Assembly: GCF_003945595.2 (NCBI RefSeq) | Contig: NW_024104376.1 | Span: forward strand, 1,116,001-1,180,000 | Direction of reading: 5' to 3' | From: Pipra filicauda | Taxonomy: Eukaryota > Chordata > Aves > Passeriformes > Pipridae | Length of the DNA stretch: 64,000 nucleotides | Shown: positions 38,641 through 52,900 of the stretch, piece by piece | Position numbering within the stretch: position 1 is the first letter of the stretch | Layout of the letters: each line of letters opens with the position of its first letter | Position numbers and translations under genes: made by a program | Notes under the pieces: generated by a model | What the model was told of the DNA's origin: nothing | Databases searched by the model: none | The model's input: only the letters and a program-made list of their open reading frames with translations

Positions 38641-41478
38641 TGTGCAAAGGCCAATGGTCATTTCAGGATCAGATGGATCTATGGAGCCCAAATTGTGCTG
38701 ACTGTATCCATGATCTCCCCGGGTTACAAAGGGAATCTAAAGTGATTAAACCAGAAATAGAGACCTTCACTAATGGCATCCACAGTTTAGATGAATTCCC
38801 CCTTTTTTTTCTCTTCGGAAAGCAAGGTCCTCTGGCCAGGAACCAGCCAATGTCTGGAACACTGATTGCTTTTCATGAGTTGGGAAACATGGTTAATGTT
38901 TGCGGTAAACATATACATTTCTATAAGTTATGGACCAAGATATTGTAAATACTTGATATTAATATTAAATACATGAGTGCTATGTAACATATGGGCAAGA
39001 CTACAAAGCTACAGAAAGAGTGGTTCCCAGTTAGTGGCAGAACACTGTTTTTGCTTGACCCAGCAGACCAATAGTACAAAGTCTGAAGTCAATGAAGTGT
39101 AGTTTTTATGAGGTATTTTAAAATCAGATAGTCCAGATACCAGTAGGAAAGAGCTGCTGGGTATCACCTGCACAGGACTCAGCTGAGTCCCCCATTTAAA
39201 TGTGCTTATGATATTTTTTGCAGTGTGCCTGTGTTTCTGAGCTCACTGAGATACTTGCCTGGAAGACTGACTGGTATTTAATTGCTACTCACTCTGTAAA
39301 TGTGATAACTATAAATGTAAGTCACCTCATTGGCAGATCTTCTTGTATCAGCAGAAATCCACTTCTCTTCATACTCCAGGAGATAGAGGAGATGGGTTGT
39401 GAGCTAGAGAGCACCACAGATCACTGTTTTGAAGCACATAACCTCTCCAACTCTCATTATCCTAAGCATTCACCACAAATTGTTTGCAGAGGGTTTGACA
39501 AAAACAGGAATGACAAAAGGCTTCTGGTGACAAAGACACTGAGTGAATGAAAGACAGACGCAGGCAACGGTTTGTGCAAAACATCTATCCCGCCCTCCGC
39601 CAGCTGCCATGGAGCATTCTGGGAACACTCTGCCGTCCCAAGGGAACGCCAGAGGAAGTGGAGTCATGGCCTGTTCACCCACTGGATGCCCAGCACTGGC
39701 TGACAGAGTTCCTGCAGGCACAGTAGGAAGTGATTATGAATACAAAAAGCCCCCAAGATGACCTCAGAGGGGCCTCAGCTATGCCCACCACACTCTTGCA
39801 TCCAAGTCTTTTGTATAGCTCTCTAAACTCTTTCTTCATTTTTTTTTTCTATAAAAAAAAAGTAAAACAGTTGTAAGGTATCCAAGATGCTTATGGTGAT
39901 TGTAAAATAATAGGTAGGCTAAAAAGATGCCTCTACCTGATACACAGTTTAGATAAACAGAGGTTTCAGCCCTGCTTCATGGATACTAAAACAGGCTTAA
40001 GACCATTTTTGTTCAGAAAATACTGATTGTGAAAATTAAATTCCTTCCCATAGAGGGGAGATAAGATGCATAAATAATTGTGCATGTTACAATGCTTCCA
40101 CATCTTCTTTTAATTAAGTATTACTAAGCTGCAACCCTTTCTGTGTCCTGTAAGTCGGCCACAGCTGACTTTGTCAGATTTCTACTTGCTCTGCAGTGGC
40201 CATGGGTTAACACAGTCAAGTAAAGCAGGAAACTTCCCAAACTTTCAAACAAATCTCACACCTGTTTGGTGCCCTGGAAACAGCTTTTTTTTTTGATCTA
40301 TGTCCAAATTTCCATCAGTTTCCAGGATCATTCCAGCAGTTTCCAATATCATTCCAGCTTGAACAGAAAGTTACAGACCCTGAATCTCAAATGAAAGCAT
40401 CGTCTTTCTCTCCATTGCACATTTTCCAGTATGAATTCAGTGAGTTAATTATAGAAACTTTGTTCATTCATTACTGAATAACTTCCAGACTGGCAGGGAG
40501 ATGAACTTTCATCTTTAGAGATGAAAAACCATTTCTAGGTGGTTGAAACTATAGCTTCCCAAAAACAGGTACAGAGAATCATCTCTTCTGTAGGGACTGT
40601 TATTATTACTGAGAGAACCAACACTGTAATACTTAGCTACAGAAAGAAATAGAAATTTAAACTGGTATTATAGAAGAAACATCTGTGTGACCTATGTTAT
40701 TTAATATAAAAATCTTGTTCAATACCTCCCCTAACATATTGCTTTTTATCTGCTTGTGGGTGGTCTAATGGCACCTTGGATTATATTACAAACATAAATG
40801 AATTGGTTCAAAGTGTCCTGCAGGACCCTCTTCTTCTCCCTTCACTATTGCCTACTATCATCTGAGAACTGACCAGAAAATATATGATTTGGCCTTTCTG
40901 TTAAAAGGAAAACAACACGATTAGTTGAAGTCAGTAAGTAATGGGTTGTTTAGAGGGGAAAGAAATTTGATTTGGGACAAACCTAAACTAAATTTGTCCA
41001 AGTTTTATATGGAAATGAACAAAGCAGAAAAATGTGTTTTGGCTCAAGCTTTAATGTTTTCTGTAATCTGGAATGAAAAGTTTTCTCTCATTGTGAAACT
41101 GTTTAACTCTTTTGCTTAATTTTGGTTGAGGTTTTTTGGTTTTAGGTTTTTTTTAAGATCCATTTAATGTTACTTAGATGAAGTATCAAATCAGGTTAGT
41201 TTTGCTGAGATGAAGTGTCAAATACAACAATTGAGCACTTCTGACACAAAGGGGCCTGCTATTACTTAGTTCTTTCCTCTTTGCTTCTCCTCTCTTTTCA
41301 AATGAGACCCATTTGACAATTTAAGGCTGAATTTTTCAGTGAAAGGACTGTCTTTTAAAACAGCATGCTGTAAGCAGCTACTGATAAATACTTCAGCTGT
41401 AGCAATTCCTTGCATGAGTGAGAGGTTTGATCGTATGCAGAAGGCAAAGCTCCTCTATTTTCCTTGTCAAAGGGCCTG
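38641..41478. other. Region without a recognisable gene
   Basis: No repeat family or gene is recognised. It contains a 93-base open segment with splice-like borders (39224-39316), a 21-bp tandem duplication (40316-40357) and a 16-base direct repeat with one mismatch at 41176-41191 and 41208-41223. Confidence 0.5.
40316..40357. repeat. 21-bp tandem duplication, two copies
   Basis: CAGTTTCCAGGATCATTCCA plus G (40316-40336) is followed immediately by a second copy (40337-40357) that differs at two adjacent bases (GG to AT). A small local duplication with no associated gene. Confidence 0.85.
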
Positions 41479-41975
41479 ACAGTTTTGGTCACTGCAATAT
41501 TAAAAAGACACTAAGTTATCAGAGAGTGTCCAAAGGAGGACAATGAAGATGGTGAAGGGCCTTGAGGGGAAGCCGTATGAGGAGCGGCTGAGGGCACTTG
41601 GTCTGTTCAGCCTGGGGGAGACAGAGGGGAGACCTCATCACGACCTACAACTTCCTCATGAGGGGAATATGAGGAGTAGACACTGATCTCTTCTCTGTGG
41701 TGACCAGTGACGACCCGAAGGAATGGCCTGAAGTTGTGTCAGAGGAGGTTAAGGTTGGATATTAGAAAGAGATTCTTCACCCAGAGGGTGGTTGGGCACT
41801 GGAATAGGCTCCCCAGGGAAGTGGTCAGAGCACCAAGCCTGAGAGATCTCAAGAAGCATTTGGACAATACTCTCAGGCATTTGGTGTGATTCCTGGGGAG
41901 GGTCCTGTGCAGGGCTAGGAGTTGGACTCGATGATCCCTGTGGGTCCCTTCCAACTCAGCATATTCTGTGATTCC
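41479..41975 (+). mobile_element. CR1 LINE, 5'-truncated 3' fragment
   Basis: Plus-strand CR1 of about 497 bases. It contains GAAGATGGTGAAGGGCCTTG, GAGGAGCGGCTGAGGGCACT and CACCCAGAGGGTGGTTGGGC, and ends with GGAGTTGGACTCGATGATCC, CTTCCAACTCAGCATATTCTGTGATTC. The frame at 41707-41889 encodes the ORF2 C-terminus (RLDIRKRFFTQRVVGHWNRL, then PREVV and PSLRDLKKHLDNTL). The upstream part is out of frame or interrupted. The 3' end carries GTGGGTCCCTTCCAACTCAG, unlike the other copies, so it belongs to a different CR1 subfamily. Confidence 0.95.
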
Positions 41976-42164
41976 ATTGACTCTCTAGTCTGTCGCAGAG
42001 AAACATGAGAATCAGGTCCCAAAAAAGATATTACTGTGATAACTGTGTCCACTCCATTTTTCTCCATTCCTATTGCTATTTCAGTGCTTCTATTCAATGA
42101 AGGATGCTAACAACTCCTTCAGCTGGAGCTGTCACCTTAATGGTACCCCAGGGATATTAAGAAG

Positions 42165-42201
42165 CAGTGTGAAGTGAAGCAGGTTATGATACTTCACACT
42201 G
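42165..42201. repeat. Perfect inverted repeat, 11-bp arms
   Basis: CAGTGTGAAGT (42165-42175) and ACTTCACACTG (42191-42201) are perfect complements separated by 15 bases. No flanking direct repeats or transposase were found. It could fold as a short stem-loop in RNA. Confidence 0.75.
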
Positions 42202-45200
42202 TAGTTAAGGATTTAACAACAATGCAAGTGAAAGAAGAAATAGGCACAGACAACTTAGTTTGTCATCTCGAAGACTGGGAAAGGCACCCATAGCAAGTAA
42301 CTGGAAGGCCACTGTAAAACTGACCTTCTTACTTAAAAGGGAAATATAACTAATTTTCCCTAAAGAACATATCTGACAGCACTGACAGTGCCAGCTTTCT
42401 GCTTGTGCTCCAGAAGTGGCTATATTTTCTGATGTTTCCCTATATTTGACCAACACAATGTCCTGAAGATAATTCCCAAGTACTAGATATATAGAACACT
42501 GTTAACAACTTGTATCAATTAGCATGTTCAGTGTGTGACTTTCAGCTTATGCTGGATGTTGATGATTGTTTTATTTGCTCTCTGGTTTAGTTTCATGGTG
42601 TTCTGTTACAGCAATAAGGGGACATATATTTTCAGAGCTCTTCCTGATGCATACTCAGATGTGATGCACAGTCACTAGTGTTCAGAGAACGATGTGCACT
42701 CACTTTCAGAAAGCACAGCCCTTTGGCAGAGTGCCAGGCAGGACTGCAAAAATACCTGTCTGCTTTTCAAGAACAAGCCCATGCCTCTGTTTGAAGGAGA
42801 AAGTTGCCTGTTTCCTTCTTAATCAGGTGCTGTAACTGGAAAACTTTACTCTTTACTACAGTTTTTCTTGAAATATATTTTAATAGCTCCAGGGAAGCAA
42901 TGAAATTAAATGAAAGGAGGATGTTAGGAACCGCAGGGGAAAAAATTCCCTCAATTTCGATCTGTAGAGTTTGCTGTGCAATGGTGTTCAGATGTTTGAA
43001 CAAACCACAGATGTGGAAAACCTGACCACAGGTGAAGACATGATGGGGAATAGTGTGTTGATGCCTCCTTACATAGAAAATATCCACCTCCAGGATCTAC
43101 TCCACCCAAAAGCATTTGCCATTTTAATTGGTCACCCCCAGCAATATCTCAGCTGGCCACCCTCTCTACCTCAATAATCCCAGCATAGAGGGGATTACCG
43201 GGGCAGCAGAAACAAGGGGTTGGGACTTGTGTATCATGATTGTAGGTGGGGATGTGGTAGGAGCACACACTGTGACCTGAGCAGTCCAGGTTCCCTGTCC
43301 TTGGAAGTTCTCACTGAACCAGATTTTGTGTGCAATATCCCACAGTATCTTTGACCTAAGCAAGGTCTTCAGGATCACACCAACTACCTCAGGATGTTTG
43401 GTTTTGGACACAAAAGCTATGATTCATGCCTAAATTGAAAGCCAGATGTTCAGATATGAGCACCTAATGAGCCTTTGAGTATGAGGGTACCCAGAACATT
43501 TGCTTCAAATTTGGCCACTGTGACATAGTATCTCCAAGGGGGCCTGTACCCTTTGGGACTAGACCCTCTAAAATACCTCTAGAAAACTACAACTCAGCAC
43601 TGGATTTGCTTACCTACTGTCCATGTCTTGTGTTGAAACTCTGCAGGTTGAAAAGCAGGGGAAGGTAAGACCAATCACACTCCTCTGCTGAGTCTTTTCT
43701 TTCATTACTGGGGGAAAAGTTATCTTTCCCACTCTAGCAGTCAGCCCTTTTCTTCTTCCTCATTTCCTTGTCCTACTGTGGTGTAGCTGATTTCATGTCT
43801 GTTTATTGAAATGTTTTGTCAGCAGAAAGTGAAGTACAAGTATATTTTCTGCTGAAGACAGTTCTTTCGATCCACAGATCTTCATATGGAAGGGAGAAGA
43901 GAACGGATTTTATTACCTGTCTCAGTCCCTGATATATGCCAGGTGTGTCTGCCTTACAGGTAGATGACAGTCAATACCATGTGCTCTAGATGTCCTGTCT
44001 AATGTTGTCTTCCAGACTTCAAAACTAGGAATCCATGAGAAACTGATTTTGCTCTGCCATCCACTTGGATGTTCAGCAATGCTTCACTTTAGGTAATAAG
44101 AGCCACTTCAAATGCCACAGAACCATTATGTCCTACCTGGCAGCCAAGATGGGCTGAAAAAGGGTGGGGGTGATGAAGAAATCGCACAATGTTGAATGCG
44201 TCATCTGACCAGGAGTCAGCGTGAGGTACCCAGAGAAGCTGTTGGAGGTAGAGCACAGACTCCATGTAAATTCAGTGAAATACCTTCTTACCCTTGTGGT
44301 TTGTAGGTGTAGTGTGGTCAGGGTTTTTCTGCCAAGCAGATGCACAATGTTTTTGATGTGGCTATACCCTTTGCTAAGGCTCACCAATTTTTTTCTTACC
44401 CCAATGATTCATTTCCTTTATGACTAAATGTCCCTGGTTGCAATTTTCTTCCCATGTTAAACTCAATCACTGCTTATTCTTGCCTGGTGTTTGGGAGTTA
44501 CAGCCCTTCCCAGAAGCTGAATCTAAACTATGGGATGGAGGTTGTAGCTGTGTTCACACATCCCGTTACCAGGTGTTGAACTACAGCTGTGGGAAAGGTA
44601 ATTGTTTCATCGGTTCCTGTTCATCTGTCAGCACAAACCTTAGGCTTTTACTTTCATTGTCACAAGGAATTTTTTTTTCATTTTTACATTTGTGTGGTCA
44701 CATATTAACAGATCCACCTGACCTCAAGATCTCTTTCTGTTAGTAAATGCATTCGCTGCATAAAAGAGCTTGTGTTTCTAGCTGATTATTGAGTCAACCA
44801 GAGAATTAATCACAATAAATAGAGGATGAAGGACAATTCTTACTTCCAGTCGCAATAGGACCAAAAAAAAAAAAAAAAAAAGGGAAATGTAACAGAAAAA
44901 ACAATACGGGACAGTGACCATTCCTCTCTAAGCAGTAATCTGTTACTCCCAACTGACTACTTCTAATGTAGACAGAATTTTCCAAAGTATTTTCTTCCCT
45001 TACAATTCATTAGCTTAAATTTTACATTAAATTACAAGGCAGACATACATATACATAGCCACTTCAGGACAGTACTTTTTTACCACACGTTAACTTTTTT
45101 TTGCCTCAAAATGTAACCTTTCAGCATGACTTCGTACACAGAGGCAAAGAATACATACAACGCATTAGCGTGTTACTCTGAGTCCGTCAGAAATATAAAC

Positions 45201-48200
45201 TGGCACTGTTTCACATCAGTGGGAAGGTCCTTTTTGGCAAATACTGAAGGCAGAGATGCTGCTGTTCCCACGGGTTGCCAGCAGAGAGCAAAAGGCATCC
45301 AGACCAAAACGCTTAGTCAGCTCTCCTTGGGCCCTGGATACACACAGTTCAAGGAGAAAGGAAAAGTGGTTCCTTATGCTGTATAGGGAACACTGGGTTT
45401 TCTCACTTATCACAAAGAGCAGGTATAGTTCAGCTACTTCACTGCAAAGAATATGGTTCATTTAACCCTTTCAAACAGCTACTGCAAAGGAACTGGCACA
45501 TGAGCTGTGACACCGTGGGGAAGCAAGTGCTGTGATTTATCTAGTTGAAGCTTGCGACAGCACTTGGATTTCATCTGTCCTGGGCACGACTTCTGTTCAT
45601 AAGGTGACTGTATAATCCCACCACCAGATCAACCTTCAGTCTCTTTGTGTGTTCATTAAAAAGATCTGGCAACTGGGCTCTGTGTTTGCATCACTATGTA
45701 GGCTGGAGCCTTAACTATTGACCCAGTCTTACAAACGTATAAAACTGCACTACAATCAATAGCCTGTGGCTGTTGGCTGTGGCTGGAAAGGTTCAGGAAG
45801 GAGATTTGTATTTCTCCCTCTGCATCAATGGCACTATTCACCCTGTCCTGCTCAGAAACACTTTCACTTGGTACCATGGGAAGCTTTTTAGTCAATGTAT
45901 GATGAGGATCTTGCCAGTGTCCCAGATCTCCATTGCCAACAGTCCAAAGTTGAGAAATAACTAGTACAGGTGGGACATGTCAGAGTGGGACCATAGGGTG
46001 AGGGCAATGACTGAAAGAGAGTTGGTTTTTTTCCCCCTTTCTCTCTTATACAATGAGTAAGAGCAGGTCTGGTATAGATTAGTGTTTATGAACCAGACGG
46101 TAGTGAGCCTTTAGAAGGGGGATTTGGCCAGGGTCTTACGAAGTGGCTCGTTAGTCTAAACTCTTCTCACATAAAGACAGAAAACAAAGCAAGGTCTCTG
46201 CAGAGGTTTATAGGGTGAGCTGCCAACACCTGATCTCCATGGCAGGCAGACAGAGGGGCCACCAGGCTTGCCTTGCAGAGCTGTGTTGACGGGAGAGGCA
46301 TGAACCCCAACAGATTTCCCATGAACTAACCCTGCGCAGGAGCCCAGGATTAGTGAAAGGACATGTCCACAGTGTGGATCTGGAGTCAGAAGGGAAGGTT
46401 TCCTCTTCGGCAGCACTTCATAACCATGAGATTGTTTAAACTGAGTTCTTTATGTGAATTATTATACAGTACTTCTGACAACCCTGATATATGAAAGGAC
46501 AGAAGAATGAATGGTTTCCAGGAAGATGTAAAATGTGAATTAACAAAGAAAGGAACAGCCATCTTCAGTTTTGCTGCATTTGACAGTGAAATGTAAATTA
46601 CTGTAGACTGAATCATTCAACCTTGGGGCCGGAACCAAGGGAAAAATGTTTCTAAAGTGATTCACAACATTAAGTACATGTCAACTAGTATGGACGAAAA
46701 TTTAAGATGGAGGTCTTGTTCTTAAGTGTTTTTAAGGACATATTTACTTACTATTTTCTTCCAGATTATTATTGGGACTTCAGTGTACTCACCTCATAGA
46801 TATTTCCATCTGAAATTATTTCTAGCATCTCATACTGGTATGAAAACAGCAACTCAATTAATCGAGAATTGGAGAGTGAATAAGAAAAAGACAGTGGGGA
46901 TTGCATTCTGACTATAATATAAATATTTGATTGATATAGTCTTGGCCTGAACTGAATTAATCTCTCATGAGTTTTGCAGTTCTCTGCAAGTTATGTCATT
47001 TGGAGGCCTACTTGTGGATTGAAATTAAAACTTTGTGTATCCAATTTTTTTTAAAAAATCCCAACTTATATTTGTTTCATTCCTTTTACTTGCAGTGCTG
47101 GTCTAAAATATTGTTGTGTGAAGTATGATACAATGAGGAAATTCTGGAAAATTTTGAAAATATGTTTCCTCTTTTTGAAGGTGATTTCATTTTTCTCATT
47201 TCACGCTTATCTCTTGAGCTCAATATGGGACTTGAAAGAACTGAGCAAATATTTGAAAACCTTTCCCTTCCTTTATGGGATACTCATTTTGCATGTTGTG
47301 CAATTGTTCACATAGCAATCACAATGGTATTCCTGCTTTGCAACTTGAAGTTTTCCACTATGAATTTCCATTACAATCACTCACAGTAAAATTTAAGAAG
47401 AGTTTACACCTATGAATGCCTTCAAGGTGTTCTTACTGACAGATGGGTTTAAGCATCAAACCTCTAGCCTATTTCCAAAACCTTTCTTAAGCTGTTTGGC
47501 CAGCTTCAATAGAGAAGAAATAAACACTTAAAAATTGGGCATGTGTCTTTTGCTGGGATTTCTGATAATGTCCAAAAGAATGAGAAATGGTGAGAAATGC
47601 ACCTGAAGTGTACTAGTTCAATGGCCAGAAATGTATCATCTCTCCTATCTCCTGCTGGTCTCACGCACAGACATTGTACACAGCTGCTTTCTGGCATTGC
47701 CTCCTTCATTTTCATTATATTTTGAGCTGAACTCCAAGGTTCATCTGAACAACACTTCTCACCTCAAGGACTGTAACACCACCAATAACTCAAGCTGATG
47801 GGAGCACAATTATAAACCATTAAAAGTAGCACAGGGTATTGGAGCCCAGCATTCATATTAAAGGGTTTGTGAGCTCTTCCCCCACAGTTCTGACTTTACA
47901 CCTCCCTCTTGCCCGTTCTTGACATTTCTGACACTTTTGCTGGAGTTTTCTCACAAGATTTTGACTGATGTCCTGACATAACAAAAATTGCAGCTAGGAG
48001 CTAAAACTGCTGTTAAATATCCATTTGATCCCAGCCATGTCATAAGCCCACTCCATAATAAAAATATTAAGGGAAACAGTGCCTCAGAGCAGTAATGCAC
48101 ACCTGATCAGTAAGTCTCTCTAATGACGACTCCCTCACATCTGGATAAGGCATGGTGAAGGAAAACATTTAGATTCCTGATAGTGGATTTTAAGTTGTAA

Positions 48201-49920
48201 TCCAGGAAAATGTTTTCCAACATGAAGACAATCAGCACCACATAACTAGGGAAAACTGCAGAAAACTCCAGATAACTCTGGAAAACTGGTGTGTCACAGG
48301 TGTTGGATTCTAAGCATACCCATGAATTTTAAGTTTTGAAGACTGTTAACAGTTATGTCTAGGGAATTAGTTTTATGATGGAACATAAAGCTGCGTGGAG
48401 TGTCTTGTACACAGGATATACAAATATTTATATTTATATGTATATATTCTTTGTTCTCCTCCCTCAGCAAGTTCTGGCAGCTCTCCTACACTCTATCTAT
48501 CATCATCAAGGGGTTTACTAGGTGGCCTATTGCCCTGTTTCCACTTCTTCATTGTGGTAAGTAACAGGAGAAGATTCCTCTTGCTATTGGTGGGACACTC
48601 TCACTGTGAGACCGCATGATCTTCTACAGTGGGGTCTGACTTCAGAGGAGTCCCACAGAGACGTCTGGTTTGGAAAAAGGATGATAAAAATTAAGGAACT
48701 AATATGCAGAAATGCAGAATGTTGTGGAGACAGCAGTCTGCCATTTCCATTTACATGTTTTCAAGTTATTTCCTCAATTATACTGTAAGAAAGAGGTATT
48801 GGGCATCAGGAGAAAGTTTTATAGGAAGCCTCAAAGCTCCACTTACCCAAACAAGCTAGTGGTTTTGCACAGTAAGATGTGATTGTCCGTCTGCAGAACA
48901 GATCACCTAGGGGTTCACTTACACCTTTGTCATGTGATCCAGAGAAAGTAAAATAGTTGACATAGCAAGAAGTGCACGGGAAGGAAAGAACATGAAGGGG
49001 ATTATCTTCCCCTATAAAGCGTCCTTGGGCTTCTAATCTCAATTACAGGGCCTGATGGGCACCTCATTTATTTCCTATTAGCTGTATAAATGGAGGTAAA
49101 AACCCTGCCTTCACCTGAACCATGGGATAAAGCAGCAGTCTAAGCACTAAAAAGGTACTGAATGTGTCCTGTTTCTTGAAGTAAACAAAACAGGAACAAA
49201 AAAATAAGCTAGCCCAACCTTTTTTTATAAATCTCTATTAATTTCAATTAGCTACACCAGAACAAGATTATTTTTTAGTATTTTCCCATCAAATTGAGGT
49301 TGGTGTCTCTAATGTAGACAAAGACAGAAATCTGATTATCTGACCCAAACACACAGAGAAATATTGTTTGAAGACAATGATTAAATTCACACAGGTATGC
49401 ACACAAGGCCTAGAGAATTTTCCTGAACTAATATTTGATGTTTGTCTGTTAAATAAACTACTCAGTTTTCATTAAGATCATCTTTGAGAAAAACCATAGG
49501 CAAGGAATTACAATATATATTAACAGCACTTATTGTCATACTTCAGAGGGAACATTTACGAGCATAAGGAAATGGTGTTTTCTTTTTTATTATTATTTGC
49601 AGTACTTTCTTGGTGCATGAAACAGAAACATCCCACTAAATATATTTTTCTTTTTTTTTCAGTCATAAGAGTTTTACCTTCTAAAGGAAGCTTACCTTGT
49701 AACTTTTCACCTTCTTTTTTTTTCCTTCATATATTATGATACGCCTACCCTGAGACAGAGTGAACATTCAATGGCTATATCTGCAGTCCCAATTAAACAG
49801 TATTGAAAAACTTTGATTCACAGGATGTTGGTGTACAAGGTTAGGGGTGTCTTGCAATGTTTTTTCATAAACAAAAATAATCTCTTTAAAGAAAGGCTCA
49901 GTAGTCTTAGATAATGCAGT

Positions 49921-49946
49921 TATAATGTATAATGTATAATGTATAA
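49921..49946. repeat. TATAATG short tandem repeat
   Basis: Three consecutive TATAATG units followed by a partial unit. A simple short tandem repeat, probably length-variable. Confidence 0.85.
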
Positions 49947-52900
49947 CATAGTGCTCTGCTTAATCACCACTGAGGTTACTGGTGATTTGAACATGCTTCT
50001 TCTAAAAAATGTTCCACAGTTTACACAAAATAGCCATAGTATTGTTTTTCTTATGAGATGAGCAGCTGAGAGAAGTGGTGGAAGGAGATCTGACACTGTT
50101 TGCTACAGTTAAATAATGATCAGTATTGATAAATAAAAAGCTAAGTATTTTAACTAGCTTCATTAATATAGGCATATACTCAGTTATATGTCTGAATATC
50201 TGAAAGAATATTCCTGTGGTCAACACATGGATGGCATCACATCTCAGACATAGTGCAAAACAGTGTCTCAGTCCCCAAGCACAAGACATGGATAACACTC
50301 CTTCCCTGATGTCACAGCTGTTAGAAGTCACACTCACTAATGGTCATGAAATAATGGGATGCTCAGATGAGTCAGGAGAGTGGTAGGAATACAGACCCAT
50401 GAGACTCTTGTATGCCATTGCCCCTGTCCATGCAGAATTACAAACCAGCTCCCTGTGGACTGGACCAGTTGACAGATCTCCAAAAGAATCTCACTTGAGA
50501 TTGGCCATGCATTTATAAAGTACAGAAGCATTTTTCTGCTCAGATCTGTGGTTCCTTCAAGCCGCTTTTGTGCCCAGAGCACAGAACAGCTGAGACAATT
50601 GCTGAGATGTGTTCCTGACAGTGACACAGTGTGTGTACCACATTCAGAAACCAGACCACAAAGACTAGCTACATCTGAGCTAGGGTTACAAGAGTAGAGT
50701 GGGTTTGTTCATAGCCACACGGATATGTTAGAGTGCCAGATTTTACACAAACAGCTCGTAGTAGCTCTCTTCCTGCCAGAAAAATGATGTGGAAATCTTC
50801 TTGCAACATCATGATATTGTAGTATGTCTCCATAACATTTTCAAATTTTATGGCACATTGCCTGCGGGAAACAGGCAGTAGGCTGTAGCCTGCAGTAGTG
50901 CTGCAGCCTTTAATCTACAGTTTTATTAAACACAAAGCCTGCAGATGAAAACGATGAATGCTGGACAAAATGTCAGATCTGTTTAGAACTGCTTTGATTT
51001 TTACTTCCAGTTTGGCCCACTCCTTATCTGGGATATCAAGTAGTGAGACGCAATGTGAAAAATGGCAAATGACAACTTCAAAAACTTCTACTTCCTTTGA
51101 GTAAGGACACCACACAGGAGACTTGAAGTTCTTACTCCAGACTTTTTAGTCCTTCAGTATTTGTGTGAAGAGTGCTTTCCTCTAAGTCAGTTTCAGATGC
51201 CTTTACAGAAGAGCCACAACTTAATATTTGCATACAATTTAAAGAATAATAAGAAACACTCATTTCCTCATGTTTTGACCTTTTTTCCCCCCTTCTAATT
51301 GTGTTTTTGAGCAGATGTGATTCAGGAAGCACACTGATATCAGATTAAGGATCTGACTCTCAATTACTGTTAGAGACAAAGATCAAGCAATGGAACATAA
51401 TAGGAGCAATGCAGAATATTTGGGTTGATAGTATAGAAAAGATTTCTGCATCTGGGTAAGTTCTTACACAATTGTTACTGAATAATACTTTTGCACTCCC
51501 AGGGCTTGAGGAAATCTTGGAGAACAGAATCAAGGTCCCATAAGAAGAGTCTGAAGGATCCATCAGCCCTGTACGATTTTTTGATTGTGTCTATATGTGT
51601 CTACTGTTCACAGAGCACCAGCATTACAAGGATCCGTGCTGTAGACTTCAAATCCCCTTACCTAAACCAAGGAGTGGGCACCATCCCTTCCATTTTAACG
51701 AGAGATTAAATTCGTAACACTTCTGAACTGACCATAAAGCTTATCTATATGACCAAATACATCACATTATTGCCATCAGCTTACATACATTTAGAAGTTT
51801 TCCACCAGCTGGAAAATACTGCCTCTCCTGGTTTCAAATACAGTATTTAGAGGCTATTGCCCTCCATGACTCATGACAATGAGGACTGTGGCCCACTTTA
51901 CCAGCTAGGGAATTACTTTTTGTGCAAGCCTTCAGTGGAACAAGGACATTACTGGGCCACAGGATTGTGTCTGAACTGTAACACCACCTGGTCTCATTGA
52001 ATAAATCTAAACTATTGTCTTTTTTATCAGTGTTTTAACAGTGACAAAGTGAATGCAGAGACTGACTTAAAAGAAAACAAACAGCTCAGGTTGTGTGTTG
52101 TGCCTGAGTACCCTGGAAACAAAGAAAGAAAAAATATTTATTGCAATAATGACTTAAAATATTACATCTGTGAATATATCTAAAAAGACACATGCATATA
52201 AAAATGTGGGAATATGTTGTTTATATAAGCTTGGACAAGTATAAAACAAGCTACAGTGTTGTGGTAGTATTTTCTTTTCTTTTAGAATGAAAGAGATAGA
52301 TACACATTCAGGAATCATGTCAACACTAATAAAGATTTTTTTTCTTTAGCTCCATCATGCTGTCTTCTCTCCAACTACATATTAGGTTGTCTGTTGAGAG
52401 GTCCCGTATTTATGGTTTGGATCCTGCAACAGGCTGGTTTTTTCCCATCTCATTCATGATCTTTCCCAACTGTCTGGTTAGTAATGGATTTACAAGTAAT
52501 TTCATATTTTCTGAGACTGCCTCCAGCCAAATCAATGTAGAAACAATAGCAACCATTTGGGATAAAACATATAATGTCAAATTCAACCAATATGACTGAC
52601 AAAAGACACAATATAGAAAGCTGTTTCCTGTAATTTCATGACATATCTGTTTCAATTTTTAGATGACCTACAATTACCCAGGTCCAATATTCTAATGTAT
52701 TTGGAATAAATTCATATTATTTCCTCATACAAAATGAAGACAAAATAATTTATTATCTAAGTCATCATAGATATGCAAGATAGGTATAGAATATACAATC
52801 ACATTGTATAGAAATTATTATAAGAACATTCCCATGGACTGTCAATATCATTCATTTAATTCAGTATGAATGTATTTCCCCAGGTTATGGCCACAGCAAA

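Noticed and set aside
43645..43663. Possible 18-nt microexon between CTGCAG and GTAAGA
   Set aside because: The polypyrimidine tract is poor and the segment is too short to distinguish from chance.
44857..44882. A-tract of about 20 bases as a possible processed-pseudogene or SINE tail
   Set aside because: No gene-like or SINE-like body and no flanking duplication could be found upstream.
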